Notes under the pieces: generated by a model
The model's input: the letters and a program-made list of their open reading frames with translations, nothing else
The model's database searches: none
What the model was told of the DNA's origin: nothing
Position numbers and translations under genes: made by a program
Shown here: positions 7,332 through 16,214 of the stretch, one piece after another
How positions within the stretch are numbered: the stretch's first letter is position 1
Layout of the letters: every line of letters starts with the position of its first letter
DNA from: Acidobacteriota bacterium
Lineage (GTDB): Bacteria; Acidobacteriota; Terriglobia; Bryobacterales; Bryobacteraceae
NCBI GenBank assembly: GCA_016870995.1
Contig: VFZU01000020.1
Location: 1 to 60,948 of the forward strand
DNA: 60,948 bases
Reading direction: 5' to 3'

Positions 7332-9844
7332 TGGTCGTACAGCGAAGACACAATCTCATCAAGTGCCTTATCGGGATCCTGCGCCACCAGCGTCTCACGG
7401 TTAAACGATGCGAATAGCGGAATCGCGAACGGGCTCGGGCGCTCCAGGTCTCTCACATCCCACGGTGCGCGATAGATCCGGGCCGCCTCTCGCGCCGCTG
7501 CCGAAGCATCCAGATCGTCCTCCAACACTTCCCGCACGGCTTCTCTCAATAGCGGATGCCCAGGCTCATACCTTCGAAACGTCTCAAACAACAAACGGCC
7601 ATTCCAACTTGCAGAACGTTTCTGTGACCCCGGCACGCCGACATTGCGCCGCGCAAGCAGCTGCCCGGTCTCGCAGATCGGCCGGAATTTCGAACCCAAC
7701 AACTCCGTCTTCTCAAGCGCCGCCTCCAGATCTTCTTCAAAGCGGTACGGCGAAAACGCTTCTCGCAGACGTCCAGGATCGGGCGCGCGTTTTGCGCCAA
7801 AGCTCAACAGGAAGTTGTGGTCATCAAAGTTCCCCGCCATCGAGCCAAACTCTTCGCCCAGCCGATGGCTTAAAGTCCAAATCATCGAGCGATTCACGCC
7901 ACGCCCTGCCACCAGATGAAACAGATACAAGAGGGACCGCTGGCTTGGAATCCTTTCCACCAGCACGGGCTCATCTACTGGAATTGAAGCCGCTCGATGC
8001 TGCATCTCAACAAATGCGCTCACTCTTTCCGCCGTTGCAGAATCGACGTCCCAATCCTTTCGCAACACCTCCACACAACCCTTGGCCCCGCCAATCTCAA
8101 AAGCCCGCCGCAAACTGCGTCGCAGCACCAGCTCTTCTTCTGCCAGCCTCGCCGTCAGGCTCATCTTGCCACCCATCCAACGCGGTGTCCGCACACGCTC
8201 CCCCTTAGCTGGCTCCACCACAGCGACATTTGCGTGAAAGCGCTTCACCACCACACTCTTGCCAGCAATCACAAAAGCTTCTCCCGGCTGTAACCCGGTG
8301 AGAAAGCTCTCCTCCACGTCTCCCAATCGATGCTGATTCCGCGTCACCACGCGTACCGAGTAATCATCGCTGATAGTTCCAATGTTCTGGTAGTAAGCCC
8401 GGGCCACCTTCTTCGACGCCACTGAAAACTTCGTCCCGCTCAATCGAATCTTGCCGTATTCCGCGCTGCCTCCCAACACTTTCCCACCACCGGCGAGATA
8501 CACCAAAACACCGTCAAAATCCTCTCGCAGCAAATCGCTGTAGGGTCCCGCTCGACGAATCAGCTCAAAGACCTTTTCGATCTCCTGCTCCCCTTCCACC
8601 GCCAGCCCCAGCAGAGCCTGAGCCAACACATCCAGAGGTGCCCGTGGAGCTCGCAAACGGTCGAGCCGCCCTGCCTTGACTGCTGTTCGAATCGCAATGC
8701 ACTCCAGCAAATCAGGCAGGCTCAACGGCACCAGTGAACCGCTCGCAATACCGCCGATTCGATGCCCCCCTCTACCCAAGCGTTGCATCGCCCGGCTCAC
8801 GCCCCGTGGCGCACCAATCAGCAGAACCTGATCCACTCCAGAGAAGTCCACCCCCATCTCCAAGCTCGACGAACAGACAACAGCTTTCAACTTCCCTTCT
8901 GCTAGCTGATCTTCCACCCACAACCGCTTGTCGCGATCAAGCGAAGCATGATGCACTTCGATCAATTCATCCAGTTCTGGCAACAAAACCTTTAAAGCCA
9001 GCCCCAATCGCTCGGCCGCACTTCGCGTTTGCGTAAACACGAGCGAGCACTGCGCCTTCCCCACCAATTCCGCCACTGCATGAGCCACGCGGTAAGGATT
9101 GAACCCCGCCGCTGGCAGATGCGTATCATCGGCAAGCTGCGCGATCTCAAGCCGATGCACCTTGCTCGTACTCGCCTCGGCTACTATGCACGGCTGGCTT
9201 CCAGCAAGCAAACTCGCCACAGCTTCAACCGGCGAGGCCGTGGCGCTCAGTCCGATCCGCTGCATCCTGCCTGATCCCCGCTGAGCCAACCGCTCCAGTG
9301 TGATCGAAAGCAAGCTCCCCCGCTTTGACTCGCAGAAGCCATGAATCTCATCCACAATCACCGCCAGCGGCGCAAACCCATCCCGCCAAGGTGACTGGCT
9401 CAACAAGCTCGACAAGCTCTCTGGAGTCGTCAACAGCAGATGCGGCTTCTTGCGTGACATCTGTTGGCGCGCCTCAAGCGATGTATCGCCCGTGCGTGTA
9501 TCCAGACGAATCCGCCGCGCTTCCGGCAAGCTTGCATTCAATGCTTCAAGCGGCCCCTTCAAGTTTCGCTCGATATCGCGATTCAAACTTCGCAGCGGCG
9601 ACACATACACCACATGGGTCGCATCCTTCAGCTTTCCCTTTGCCGCCAGTTTGCCCAAGGTCGACAAAGCGCTCAAAAACGCTGCCAGCGTCTTGCCACT
9701 CCCAGTCGGTGCCAGGATCAAGGTGTTCTCGCCAGCCAACGTATGCGGCAGGGCTTCGCGTTGGATTTCACTGAATCCAGGGAATCTCCCAAAGAACCAC
9801 TCTGCCAGCGCTGGATGCAACTTCTTACGCAAGCGAGCGTTCAT
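7310..9844 (-). CDS. Ligase-associated DNA damage response DEXH-box helicase (Lhr-core family)
   Basis: Superfamily 2 DNA helicase of 844 aa. Walker A APTGSGKT lies at residues 45-52, the DEIH Walker B box follows in VIVDEIHGF, and motif III is SATAS. The second RecA fold has the CSSSLEMGVDF and QRLGRGGHR motifs V and VI. Beyond these are the winged-helix and Lhr-specific C-terminal regions, giving the length of the short Lhr-core type rather than full Lhr. It overlaps the ligase gene upstream by 20 bp and pdeM downstream by 22 bp, indicating one operon. Its family acts on DNA in damage tolerance, probably supplying the ligase and nucleases with unwound substrate. Confidence 0.92.
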   Translation of the reverse strand: MNARLRKKLHPALAEWFFGRFPGFSEIQREALPHTLAGENTLILAPTGSGKTLAAFLSALSTLGKLAAKGKLKDATHVVYVSPLRSLNRDIERNLKGPLEALNASLPEARRIRLDTRTGDTSLEARQQMSRKKPHLLLTTPESLSSLLSQSPWRDGFAPLAVIVDEIHGFCESKRGSLLSITLERLAQRGSGRMQRIGLSATASPVEAVASLLAGSQPCIVAEASTSKVHRLEIAQLADDTHLPAAGFNPYRVAHAVAELVGKAQCSLVFTQTRSAAERLGLALKVLLPELDELIEVHHASLDRDKRLWVEDQLAEGKLKAVVCSSSLEMGVDFSGVDQVLLIGAPRGVSRAMQRLGRGGHRIGGIASGSLVPLSLPDLLECIAIRTAVKAGRLDRLRAPRAPLDVLAQALLGLAVEGEQEIEKVFELIRRAGPYSDLLREDFDGVLVYLAGGGKVLGGSAEYGKIRLSGTKFSVASKKVARAYYQNIGTISDDYSVRVVTRNQHRLGDVEESFLTGLQPGEAFVIAGKSVVVKRFHANVAVVEPAKGERVRTPRWMGGKMSLTARLAEEELVLRRSLRRAFEIGGAKGCVEVLRKDWDVDSATAERVSAFVEMQHRAASIPVDEPVLVERIPSQRSLLYLFHLVAGRGVNRSMIWTLSHRLGEEFGSMAGNFDDHNFLLSFGAKRAPDPGRLREAFSPYRFEEDLEAALEKTELLGSKFRPICETGQLLARRNVGVPGSQKRSASWNGRLLFETFRRYEPGHPLLREAVREVLEDDLDASAAAREAARIYRAPWDVRDLERPSPFAIPLFASFNRETLVAQDPDKALDEIVSSLYDQWKPDYA

Positions 9845-11447
9845 ACAACTCCCTCACTCGTTCGAGCCCGTCAATCTCACTTGCCTCTTTGTCCTTGCGC
9901 CAGCGCACGATTCTCGGAAACCGAAGCGCATACCCACATTTGTGGCGCGGGCTTTTCTGCACGCCATCAAAAGCCACTTCGAGCACCACCTTGGGCTCCA
10001 CCAGCGTTACTCTGCCAAACCTCTCTTTGCTGATCGATCGCAACAGCCGAGTCAACTCGCGAATCTCATCGTCTGTCAGTCCCGAGTAGGCCTTTCCAAC
10101 ATTCAAGAACCGTTCGCCATCCTTCACGGCAAATGTATAGTCGCTCAACAAAGTGGCGCGCCGCCCGCTGCCTTGCTCCGCAGCCGTCACGACCACATCA
10201 AGAGTCCCATACGGTCGCTTCACCTTCAACCACTCGGCACTCCGTTTGGCCGATTCATACAAACTCCCGGTCTTCTTCAGCAACAACCCCTCATTGCCGC
10301 GTATCCGTGCCCCGGTAAAGGTATCCTCCAACGCTTCGCGTGAACTCAACCGCCACTGCCGCGACACCATCAACGGCAACCCAACCCCCTCGAACAAACT
10401 CTCCAGCTTCTGCCGGCGTGTCTCGATCGCAGCATCGAGCAACAATGCGCCATCCCGATACAACAGGTCATACGCCACAAACACAACTGGCACTTTGTCA
10501 ATCAACGATGCGTCCACTTTCTTTCGCGCCAGTCTTTGCTGCAACACCGTGAAGTTCAGCGCCCGCCCCTCTCGCCAGGCCAACAGTTCTCCATCCACCA
10601 CAGCGCTGCCCGGCAAACCTACCAACGCCTCAACCACATCGGGAAACGCAGCCGTCGTATCTTCCATGCCGCGCGTGAAAATTCTCACCTTTCCACCATC
10701 GGTATGCACCTGGCTGCGAATGCCGTCGTACTTGTCTTCCACCCACCAGCTTTCAGGCTCAACTAAATCTTCGACATCATCGAGCGGCCGCGCCAGCATG
10801 AATTCCAGCGGATGAAATAGCTTCATCTCAAGGGCGGCCAGCGTCCCAGCCCGAGCCGCCCGCGCCACCTGCGCCAGATCCCCGGTCCGATTTGCTGCAT
10901 CGCGCACCTCTGCAAGCTTCGCTCCCGTGGCCCGCGCCAATGCATCCTCAACCAGCTTCTGCTGCATTCCGATCCGGAAGTTTCCGGTGATCACCTTCAG
11001 GAAGTACTTCGTTGTTTTCGGCCGCATCCGCTCGAGCATCCCCTGCAGCAGTTCCACCTTCAAAGCTGTCTTTCGCTCGGCAAACAGACGCAAGTACGCC
11101 TGCTCGGCCTCCGCCAGGCTCAGCGACTCTCCAGCCGACTTGCCTTCCATCAACAGCGCAATCGTCTCGCTCGTGTCACCGACCTCCCGATGACACAACC
11201 GGAACAGTTCGATCGGAAAGCCCGTTGCCGCAACCGCCGCCTCGCGCAATATCGAGTGGCCAATGCTCAACTTGCGATCTCCCGTACCCGCCACCGGTTC
11301 TCCGCACAAGAATCTCGCACCTCTCTCGAGATCAGCATCCGGAAGCGCGCTGAGCCAATCCGCGAGCACTCCAAGCTTTCGGTTGCGGCTCGAGGTGTTC
11401 GCAATCCGGTCCAGCACTTCGGCCAGGTGGTCAAAGGTCGCGCTCAT
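9825..11447 (-). CDS. ATP-dependent DNA ligase (ligase-associated repair operon)
   Basis: 540 aa. The nucleotidyltransferase active site is EDKYDGIR with the AMP-accepting lysine at residue 239; motif III (VFVAYDLLY), motif IV (NEGLLLKK) and motif V (AEWLKVKRPYG) follow, then an OB-fold. About 200 N-terminal residues form the helical DNA-binding domain. This is the LigB-like bacterial ATP-dependent ligase distinct from the NHEJ LigD type; no Ku gene is present in the window. It overlaps the exonuclease gene by ATGA and the helicase gene by 20 bp, so the four proteins are likely made together and act in one repair pathway. Confidence 0.93.
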   Translation of the reverse strand: MSATFDHLAEVLDRIANTSSRNRKLGVLADWLSALPDADLERGARFLCGEPVAGTGDRKLSIGHSILREAAVAATGFPIELFRLCHREVGDTSETIALLMEGKSAGESLSLAEAEQAYLRLFAERKTALKVELLQGMLERMRPKTTKYFLKVITGNFRIGMQQKLVEDALARATGAKLAEVRDAANRTGDLAQVARAARAGTLAALEMKLFHPLEFMLARPLDDVEDLVEPESWWVEDKYDGIRSQVHTDGGKVRIFTRGMEDTTAAFPDVVEALVGLPGSAVVDGELLAWREGRALNFTVLQQRLARKKVDASLIDKVPVVFVAYDLLYRDGALLLDAAIETRRQKLESLFEGVGLPLMVSRQWRLSSREALEDTFTGARIRGNEGLLLKKTGSLYESAKRSAEWLKVKRPYGTLDVVVTAAEQGSGRRATLLSDYTFAVKDGERFLNVGKAYSGLTDDEIRELTRLLRSISKERFGRVTLVEPKVVLEVAFDGVQKSPRHKCGYALRFPRIVRWRKDKEASEIDGLERVRELYERSLA

Positions 11448-12448
11448 TCTTGCGCCACCCCTTCTTCTTCGCTGGCCCGGCTGCGTGCATACGCGGGGGC
11501 TTCCGCATGAATGCCGCGCTCGCGCAGAATCCCCGCAAAGGCCTCCGTGTATCCATGAATCACATCCACGTGCCGAGCCCCGGTTGCGCTCACCATTTCG
11601 ATGAGCTCGGCATAGCTGCAGTGATCACTATACGGGATTAGCTTCTCCGCCCCCGCACGCAACCGGGCATTGTCGAGCCGAGCCCAACCCGAGACGTAGG
11701 CAATTCGAATGTCCTTTCCCGTGGCTTCCAGCAGTCGCCGCATCCCAGGCACCACCACCACGGCCTTTCCTTGCACCTGCTTTGAGTCCAAAGGCTCCCA
11801 ACCAGGCACTGAGTATCCGGCCCGCTCATAGTCAGGCAAAAACTTCGCAATCGCCCCGTGCACCGCTAGCGGAATCCCAGCCTGCCCCAATGCGTAGGCC
11901 ACCTCCTGCCCCCGTCCTAGCGGATAACCCAGAAACGCCGGCGTCGCGCCTTCCTCTAGACACTCCCGGGCAAAGTTGACTATTTCGTCCCTCGCCTCGT
12001 CCCGACTCAAGAAGTGATAAATCGGCAATCCAAAGGTGCTCTCAAGGATCAACCGATCGCAGGGTACGATCTCCGTCGCCGCTCCGCATAAAGGAGCCTT
12101 CAGCTTGATGTCACCGGTGTAAACCAGCCTCTGTCCACCAAACTCCACCAGAAGTTGCGCCGCGCCAAGGATGTGCCCAGCCGGATAGCAGGTGAGTTTT
12201 GCTCCGTGCCAGTCCAAAGACTGCTCATATTCCAGTGCAATCAACCGCTGCGGTTGGTCAGAGTCTTCCGGCCAGCGCATCCGATACAGCTCCAAAGTCG
12301 CTGGCGTTCCAATTAAGGTTTTTGAATATCCTCGCGCGTGATCGCTGTGCGCATGCGAAATCCATGCCGTGGGCTTGGAAATCTGTGGATCCAGCCACAA
12401 ATCCAGCTCCCGAACGTGAATTCCATCGGAACTATACTGCAGGTCCAT
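11444..12448 (-). CDS. Ligase-associated DNA damage response exonuclease (MBL-fold, beta-CASP type)
   Basis: 334 aa metallo-beta-lactamase-fold nuclease related to SNM1/CPSF-type enzymes. The metal motif HAHSDHARG is near residue 33, with later conserved histidines (YPAGHILGAAQ), an aspartate (YTGDI) and the C-terminal DHCSY/HGYTEAF beta-CASP motifs. It is the promoter-proximal gene of the exonuclease-ligase-helicase-PdeM unit. The gap to the divergent gene at 12554 is 105 bp and should hold the operon promoter; no clear -35/-10 pair is asserted. Confidence 0.9.
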   Translation of the reverse strand: MDLQYSSDGIHVRELDLWLDPQISKPTAWISHAHSDHARGYSKTLIGTPATLELYRMRWPEDSDQPQRLIALEYEQSLDWHGAKLTCYPAGHILGAAQLLVEFGGQRLVYTGDIKLKAPLCGAATEIVPCDRLILESTFGLPIYHFLSRDEARDEIVNFARECLEEGATPAFLGYPLGRGQEVAYALGQAGIPLAVHGAIAKFLPDYERAGYSVPGWEPLDSKQVQGKAVVVVPGMRRLLEATGKDIRIAYVSGWARLDNARLRAGAEKLIPYSDHCSYAELIEMVSATGARHVDVIHGYTEAFAGILRERGIHAEAPAYARSRASEEEGVAQE

Positions 12449-12553
12449 TACCTAAACTGAATGGATGTCCAAGCAATGGTAAATGATTGAAAATCGCAGA
12501 TCTTCCTATAAAACTGCGCATCATTAAGCCAAGAGGTAAACAAGCTTTTTTTT

Positions 12554-13507
12554 ATGCAATCGCAGTCGTTTCCGTCATGGATGAAGTTGGTTCTCGCCGC
12601 CGCTGGTTTTTACAACATTGTGTGGGGTGCCCTGGTTGTGTTTGCTCCCGGTCTTTTCTTTGACTGGGCTGGCATGGCGCAACCTAACTACCCTGAACTT
12701 TGGCAGTGCATCGGCATGATCGTTGGCGTTTACGGAGTCGGCTACTGGATTGCTTCGAGCGACCCGCTCCGCCACTGGCCCATCGTCCTCGTGGGCTTCA
12801 TGGGCAAAGTGCTGGGTCCTCTTGGAATGGTGAAGGCTCTTTGGGAAGGTCGATTCCCTCTTAGCTTCACCTGGATCAACGTCACCAACGACCTCATCTG
12901 GTGGGTGCCGTTTGGCATGATCTTGGTTGCTGCGGCAAAAACAGCCGAAGAGAATCAACGCGTCTATTCCCCTGACATCCAGGGCTGGGCCATGCGCGCC
13001 AAGTCTCAGTTCGGCATCAGCATCCTGGAACACTCCAAGCTCCGTCCTGTCCTTCTCGTTTTCTTGCGTCACGTCGGCTGCACCTTCTGTCGCGAAGCGC
13101 TCGCGGACCTCAACGCGAACCGAAAGAACATCGAGGCAACCGGAACACAAATCGTTTTGGTCCACATGGGTCGTGAAGAAACAGCAGAATCGGTTCTTGC
13201 GAAATACTCTTTGGGCGACGTGCCCCGCGTCTGGGACCCCAAGTTATCTCTCTACCGTGCCTTCGGGCTCGAAAAGGGTGCGCTGGCCCAGTTGTTCGGC
13301 CCCAAGGTTTGGCTACGAGGCTTTAAAGCTGGCTTTATTGGCAAGCATGGAGTCGGGGGCCCCGACGGCGATGTCACGCAAATGCCGGGCGTTTTTCTTG
13401 TCTTCCACGGTGAAGTACTCAAGTCTTATCGCCACCAAAGTGCCGCGGACCGACCGGATTACATTGCTCTTGTCAGCGAGCTAAACGATTCCCAACCCCA
13501 GGTTTAG
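12554..13507 (+). CDS. Fusion of a four-helix membrane domain with a peroxiredoxin-like (AhpC/TSA_2) domain
   Basis: 317 aa with two parts. Residues 1-130 hold about four hydrophobic helices, similar to small DoxX/DUF-type membrane proteins. Residues 150-310 form a thioredoxin-like domain of the AhpC/TSA_2 type with the redox motif HVGCTFCRE, a CxxC pair. Family members with this motif are usually soluble, so membrane anchoring is unusual. An AAGAGGT ribosome-binding sequence lies about 18 bp upstream, across a run of eight T. It begins a unit with the FAD oxidoreductase downstream (12 bp gap). Substrate and electron donor are unknown. Confidence 0.75.
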   Translation: MQSQSFPSWMKLVLAAAGFYNIVWGALVVFAPGLFFDWAGMAQPNYPELWQCIGMIVGVYGVGYWIASSDPLRHWPIVLVGFMGKVLGPLGMVKALWEGRFPLSFTWINVTNDLIWWVPFGMILVAAAKTAEENQRVYSPDIQGWAMRAKSQFGISILEHSKLRPVLLVFLRHVGCTFCREALADLNANRKNIEATGTQIVLVHMGREETAESVLAKYSLGDVPRVWDPKLSLYRAFGLEKGALAQLFGPKVWLRGFKAGFIGKHGVGGPDGDVTQMPGVFLVFHGEVLKSYRHQSAADRPDYIALVSELNDSQPQV

Positions 13508-13519
13508 CGGCTGGCCGCT

Positions 13520-14767
13520 ATGAGACCGCACCCGGTAATCATTGTTGGAGCTGGCCTTTCTGGCTTGGCTTGCGCCATCGAGCTTCAGGCGAATGGAATT
13601 CCGTTTCTGATCCTCGAGGCCTCCGATTCTCCCGGCGGTCGCGTTAAAACCGACACCCTTGACGGCTTCCAGCTGGATCGAGGCTTCCAGGTTTACCTCA
13701 CCGCCTACCCCGAAGGTCAGCGGCTACTTGATCAAAAAGCCCTTCAGTTTGGTCGATTCTCTCCGGGTGCCATGGTGCGGCTCGACGCCAAGTTCCATCG
13801 TGTAATGGACCCTTGGCGCGAACCCTTCGCCGCACTTTCTCAAATCCTCAGCCCGGTCGGTAGCATGACCGACAAGCTTCTCGTCGCCAGGCTGCGTGCC
13901 GCTTCCCTTGCTGGCCGACCGGAAGACCTGTTTCGCAAGCAAGAGACATCCAGCCTCAAAGCCCTCGAGCGTTATGGGTTCTCCCGCAACATGATCGATC
14001 GTTTCTTCCGCCCATTCTTCGGCGGGATCATGCTCGATGCGAAGCTCGACGTCAGCTCTCGAATGCTTGAATACGTCTTTCGCATGATGGCTTCCGGCGA
14101 CACGGTTTTGCCCGCAAAAGGTATGGGCGCAATCCCGACGCAGTTGGCCTCCCGCATCGATCAATCAGCAATCCGATACAACACAAGCGTGGCCGCAGTC
14201 TCAAGCAACGGAGTCACCTTGAACGACGGTGTTCATCTCGATGCCACCGCAGTCGTAGTCGCCACCGACGGCACCACTGCGCACCATCTTCTCCCTAATC
14301 AGATCAAGCCAGTCGGTGGGCGTCATTCCATGACGCTTTACTTTGCCATCAACGGCAAGCCTCCCGTCAACGACCCCATTATCATTTTGAACGGAAATCT
14401 CGACTTGCCGATCCAAAATGCTTGTCTGCCCAGCCTCGTTTGCCCCAGCTATGCGCCGGCTGGCCAACACCTGCTCAGCGCCACGGTGCTCGGCGACCCA
14501 GCGGAACCAGATGTTGCGATTGAAGCCCAGGTACGTACCCAACTCGGAAGTTGGCTCGACGCAGACACGTCTCAATGGCGTCATTTGCGCACTTACCGGG
14601 TTCACAACGCCCACCCAGTCACACAGCCCGCAACTGTAGCGGAGCAGCCCGTCCACCTCGACAACGGAGTATTCGTCTGCGGTGACCATCGATTTATGCC
14701 AAGCATCCAGGCAGCACTCGTCAATGGTCGCCATGCTGGAATGGCGGTCGCCGCCCATGTCGGCTGA
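13520..14767 (+). CDS. NAD(P)/FAD-dependent oxidoreductase (amine oxidase / phytoene desaturase-like)
   Basis: 415 aa flavoprotein. The FAD-binding Rossmann motif VGAGLSGLACAIEL is at the N-terminus, followed by the glutamate strand ILEASDSPGGR that contacts the ribose and the GGR motif typical of amine oxidases; the C-terminal FAD motif is GVFVCGDHRFMPSIQ. It matches the desaturase/amine-oxidase superfamily in length and motif order. It follows the membrane-peroxiredoxin gene and overlaps the next small membrane gene by 11 bp. The substrate cannot be deduced; no carotenoid genes are nearby. Confidence 0.8.
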   Translation: MRPHPVIIVGAGLSGLACAIELQANGIPFLILEASDSPGGRVKTDTLDGFQLDRGFQVYLTAYPEGQRLLDQKALQFGRFSPGAMVRLDAKFHRVMDPWREPFAALSQILSPVGSMTDKLLVARLRAASLAGRPEDLFRKQETSSLKALERYGFSRNMIDRFFRPFFGGIMLDAKLDVSSRMLEYVFRMMASGDTVLPAKGMGAIPTQLASRIDQSAIRYNTSVAAVSSNGVTLNDGVHLDATAVVVATDGTTAHHLLPNQIKPVGGRHSMTLYFAINGKPPVNDPIIILNGNLDLPIQNACLPSLVCPSYAPAGQHLLSATVLGDPAEPDVAIEAQVRTQLGSWLDADTSQWRHLRTYRVHNAHPVTQPATVAEQPVHLDNGVFVCGDHRFMPSIQAALVNGRHAGMAVAAHVG

Positions 14768-15188
14768 TCGCCTGCTTTGGATCAACCTCGCGACTTCACT
14801 ATATATGACAGGCCTGATCTGGTTCGTTCAGATCGTCCACTACCCCTTATTCGCTCAAATCCCCGCAGAGGGGTTCCAGCCGTATGAGCAGCGTCATCAA
14901 GCGCGAACATCTTATGTGGTCGCACCCGTGATGCTCGCTGAGCTCGCCGTGAGCATCGCCATCCTGGCGGCGGCGCCGACCAACCGTCTTTTCTGGATCA
15001 CTTCAGCCCTAACGGGCGTAGTCTGGCTTTCGACTGTGTTGGTTCAGATGCCTTTGCACGGACAACTCGGCCAGGGCTACTCAATCTCGGCGATCCATCA
15101 GCTCGTTAGTAGCAATTGGATTCGCACGATCGCCTGGTCCCTCCGGTCACTGCTCCTGCTTTATGGCTTAACGCAGTCCGTGCGCTAA
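14757..15188 (+). CDS. Small four-helix membrane protein, function unknown
   Basis: 143 aa from the ATG at 14757, which overlaps the preceding gene by 11 bp. Four hydrophobic segments are visible. A conserved-looking N-terminal stretch includes TGLIWFVQIVHYPLF, which I recognise as recurring in small uncharacterised bacterial membrane proteins. A second half contains VQMPLHGQLGQG. The frame is also open from 14682, but that start would sit deep in the oxidoreductase gene. No function can be assigned; co-transcription with the flavoprotein is likely. Confidence 0.7.
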   Translation: MSADRLLWINLATSLYMTGLIWFVQIVHYPLFAQIPAEGFQPYEQRHQARTSYVVAPVMLAELAVSIAILAAAPTNRLFWITSALTGVVWLSTVLVQMPLHGQLGQGYSISAIHQLVSSNWIRTIAWSLRSLLLLYGLTQSVR

Positions 15189-16150
15189 GCCGCTGGATCT
15201 ACGGGATCCAGCATTTTCGCTGCCCGTTTCTTATTCGAAACCACGACGTTACAACGATGCTTCAGCTTTCCGTTTAACTCCACCGACACCGGCTTGTTGG
15301 CCGGATAATCGAAGCTCAGCACATCGCCCACCTTCAGATTCAGCAAATCCTTGAGCAGCAAATTCGACCCGCGCAGCCTGACGTCCATCTCCACCTTGGA
15401 ATTTCGAACCCGGGAAAACACACGCCGCGTGTCCTCCTCGGTGCTTTCCGTCTTGCGAATCGTCCATTGATCCGTAAACTTGTGGCTCAGCATTTTGATG
15501 ATGATCGAGGGGATCCCGATATTCATCATGCCGCTCACTTCCCCAATGCGGATTTCAATTGATACAGCAACAATCGCTTCATTTGGCGCGAGGATCTGCA
15601 TCAACTGCGACTCAGTCTCATAGCCATTGATATGAAAGTCGATCGCGGCGATTCCCTTCCAGGCTTCTTTCAAGTCGCGCAGCATCACCTTGAAAATGCT
15701 TTCGAGAATCGACTGCTCGATTTCGGTAACTTCCCGCTCCACCTTGGTCAAAGCCGAAACAGACCCGCCCAACAACATCTCCAGCATCGGGAAGATCATC
15801 GTCGGATTCAGTTCGAGCAGGCAGTTGCTATCGAAAGGCTGAGCGTCGATGGTGGCCACGACGGTCGGCGACGGCAACACCTGCTGGAACTCCGTGAACG
15901 AAAGCTGTTCCACGCTGACGAGATTAACCACTACATAGGCGCGCAGATAGGCCGATAAGCTACTGGCTAGAGAGCGCGTCTCCCGCTCCGCGATTTTATA
16001 GATCGAACGCAGCTGATCCTTGGCGATACGATCCGGGCGACGGAAGTTATATGGCTGCGCCCTTCGCGCCAGTTCCGATCGACGAGCATTCGCGCTCGTC
16101 TGCTGGAACATATTATCGATTTCGTTTTGAGACAGAACACGGGCCGACAT
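15185..16150 (-). CDS. fliM: Flagellar motor switch protein FliM
   Basis: 321 aa. The protein starts with the CheY-binding-type helix (LSQNEIDNMF), followed by a CheC-like middle domain and a C-terminal SpoA domain (LLNLKVGDVLSFDYP). These are the hallmarks of the C-ring subunit that sets motor direction. No other flagellar or chemotaxis gene is in the window, so it stands alone here. It overlaps the preceding convergent gene by 4 bp and is divergent from mtaB with 64 bp between starts. Confidence 0.92.
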   Translation of the reverse strand: MSARVLSQNEIDNMFQQTSANARRSELARRAQPYNFRRPDRIAKDQLRSIYKIAERETRSLASSLSAYLRAYVVVNLVSVEQLSFTEFQQVLPSPTVVATIDAQPFDSNCLLELNPTMIFPMLEMLLGGSVSALTKVEREVTEIEQSILESIFKVMLRDLKEAWKGIAAIDFHINGYETESQLMQILAPNEAIVAVSIEIRIGEVSGMMNIGIPSIIIKMLSHKFTDQWTIRKTESTEEDTRRVFSRVRNSKVEMDVRLRGSNLLLKDLLNLKVGDVLSFDYPANKPVSVELNGKLKHRCNVVVSNKKRAAKMLDPVDPAA

Positions 16151-16214
16151 CTTTTCTGTAATCGTCCCGTCTTACCCCCTCCTTCAGTAGGCCACTTGTT
16201 AAATTAGAGGTAGC

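Noticed and set aside
1947-9844. Long open frames opposite PIG-L and the Lhr-like helicase genes on the plus strand
   Set aside because: They are arginine-, proline- or histidine-rich shadows of high-GC coding sequence and carry no family motifs.
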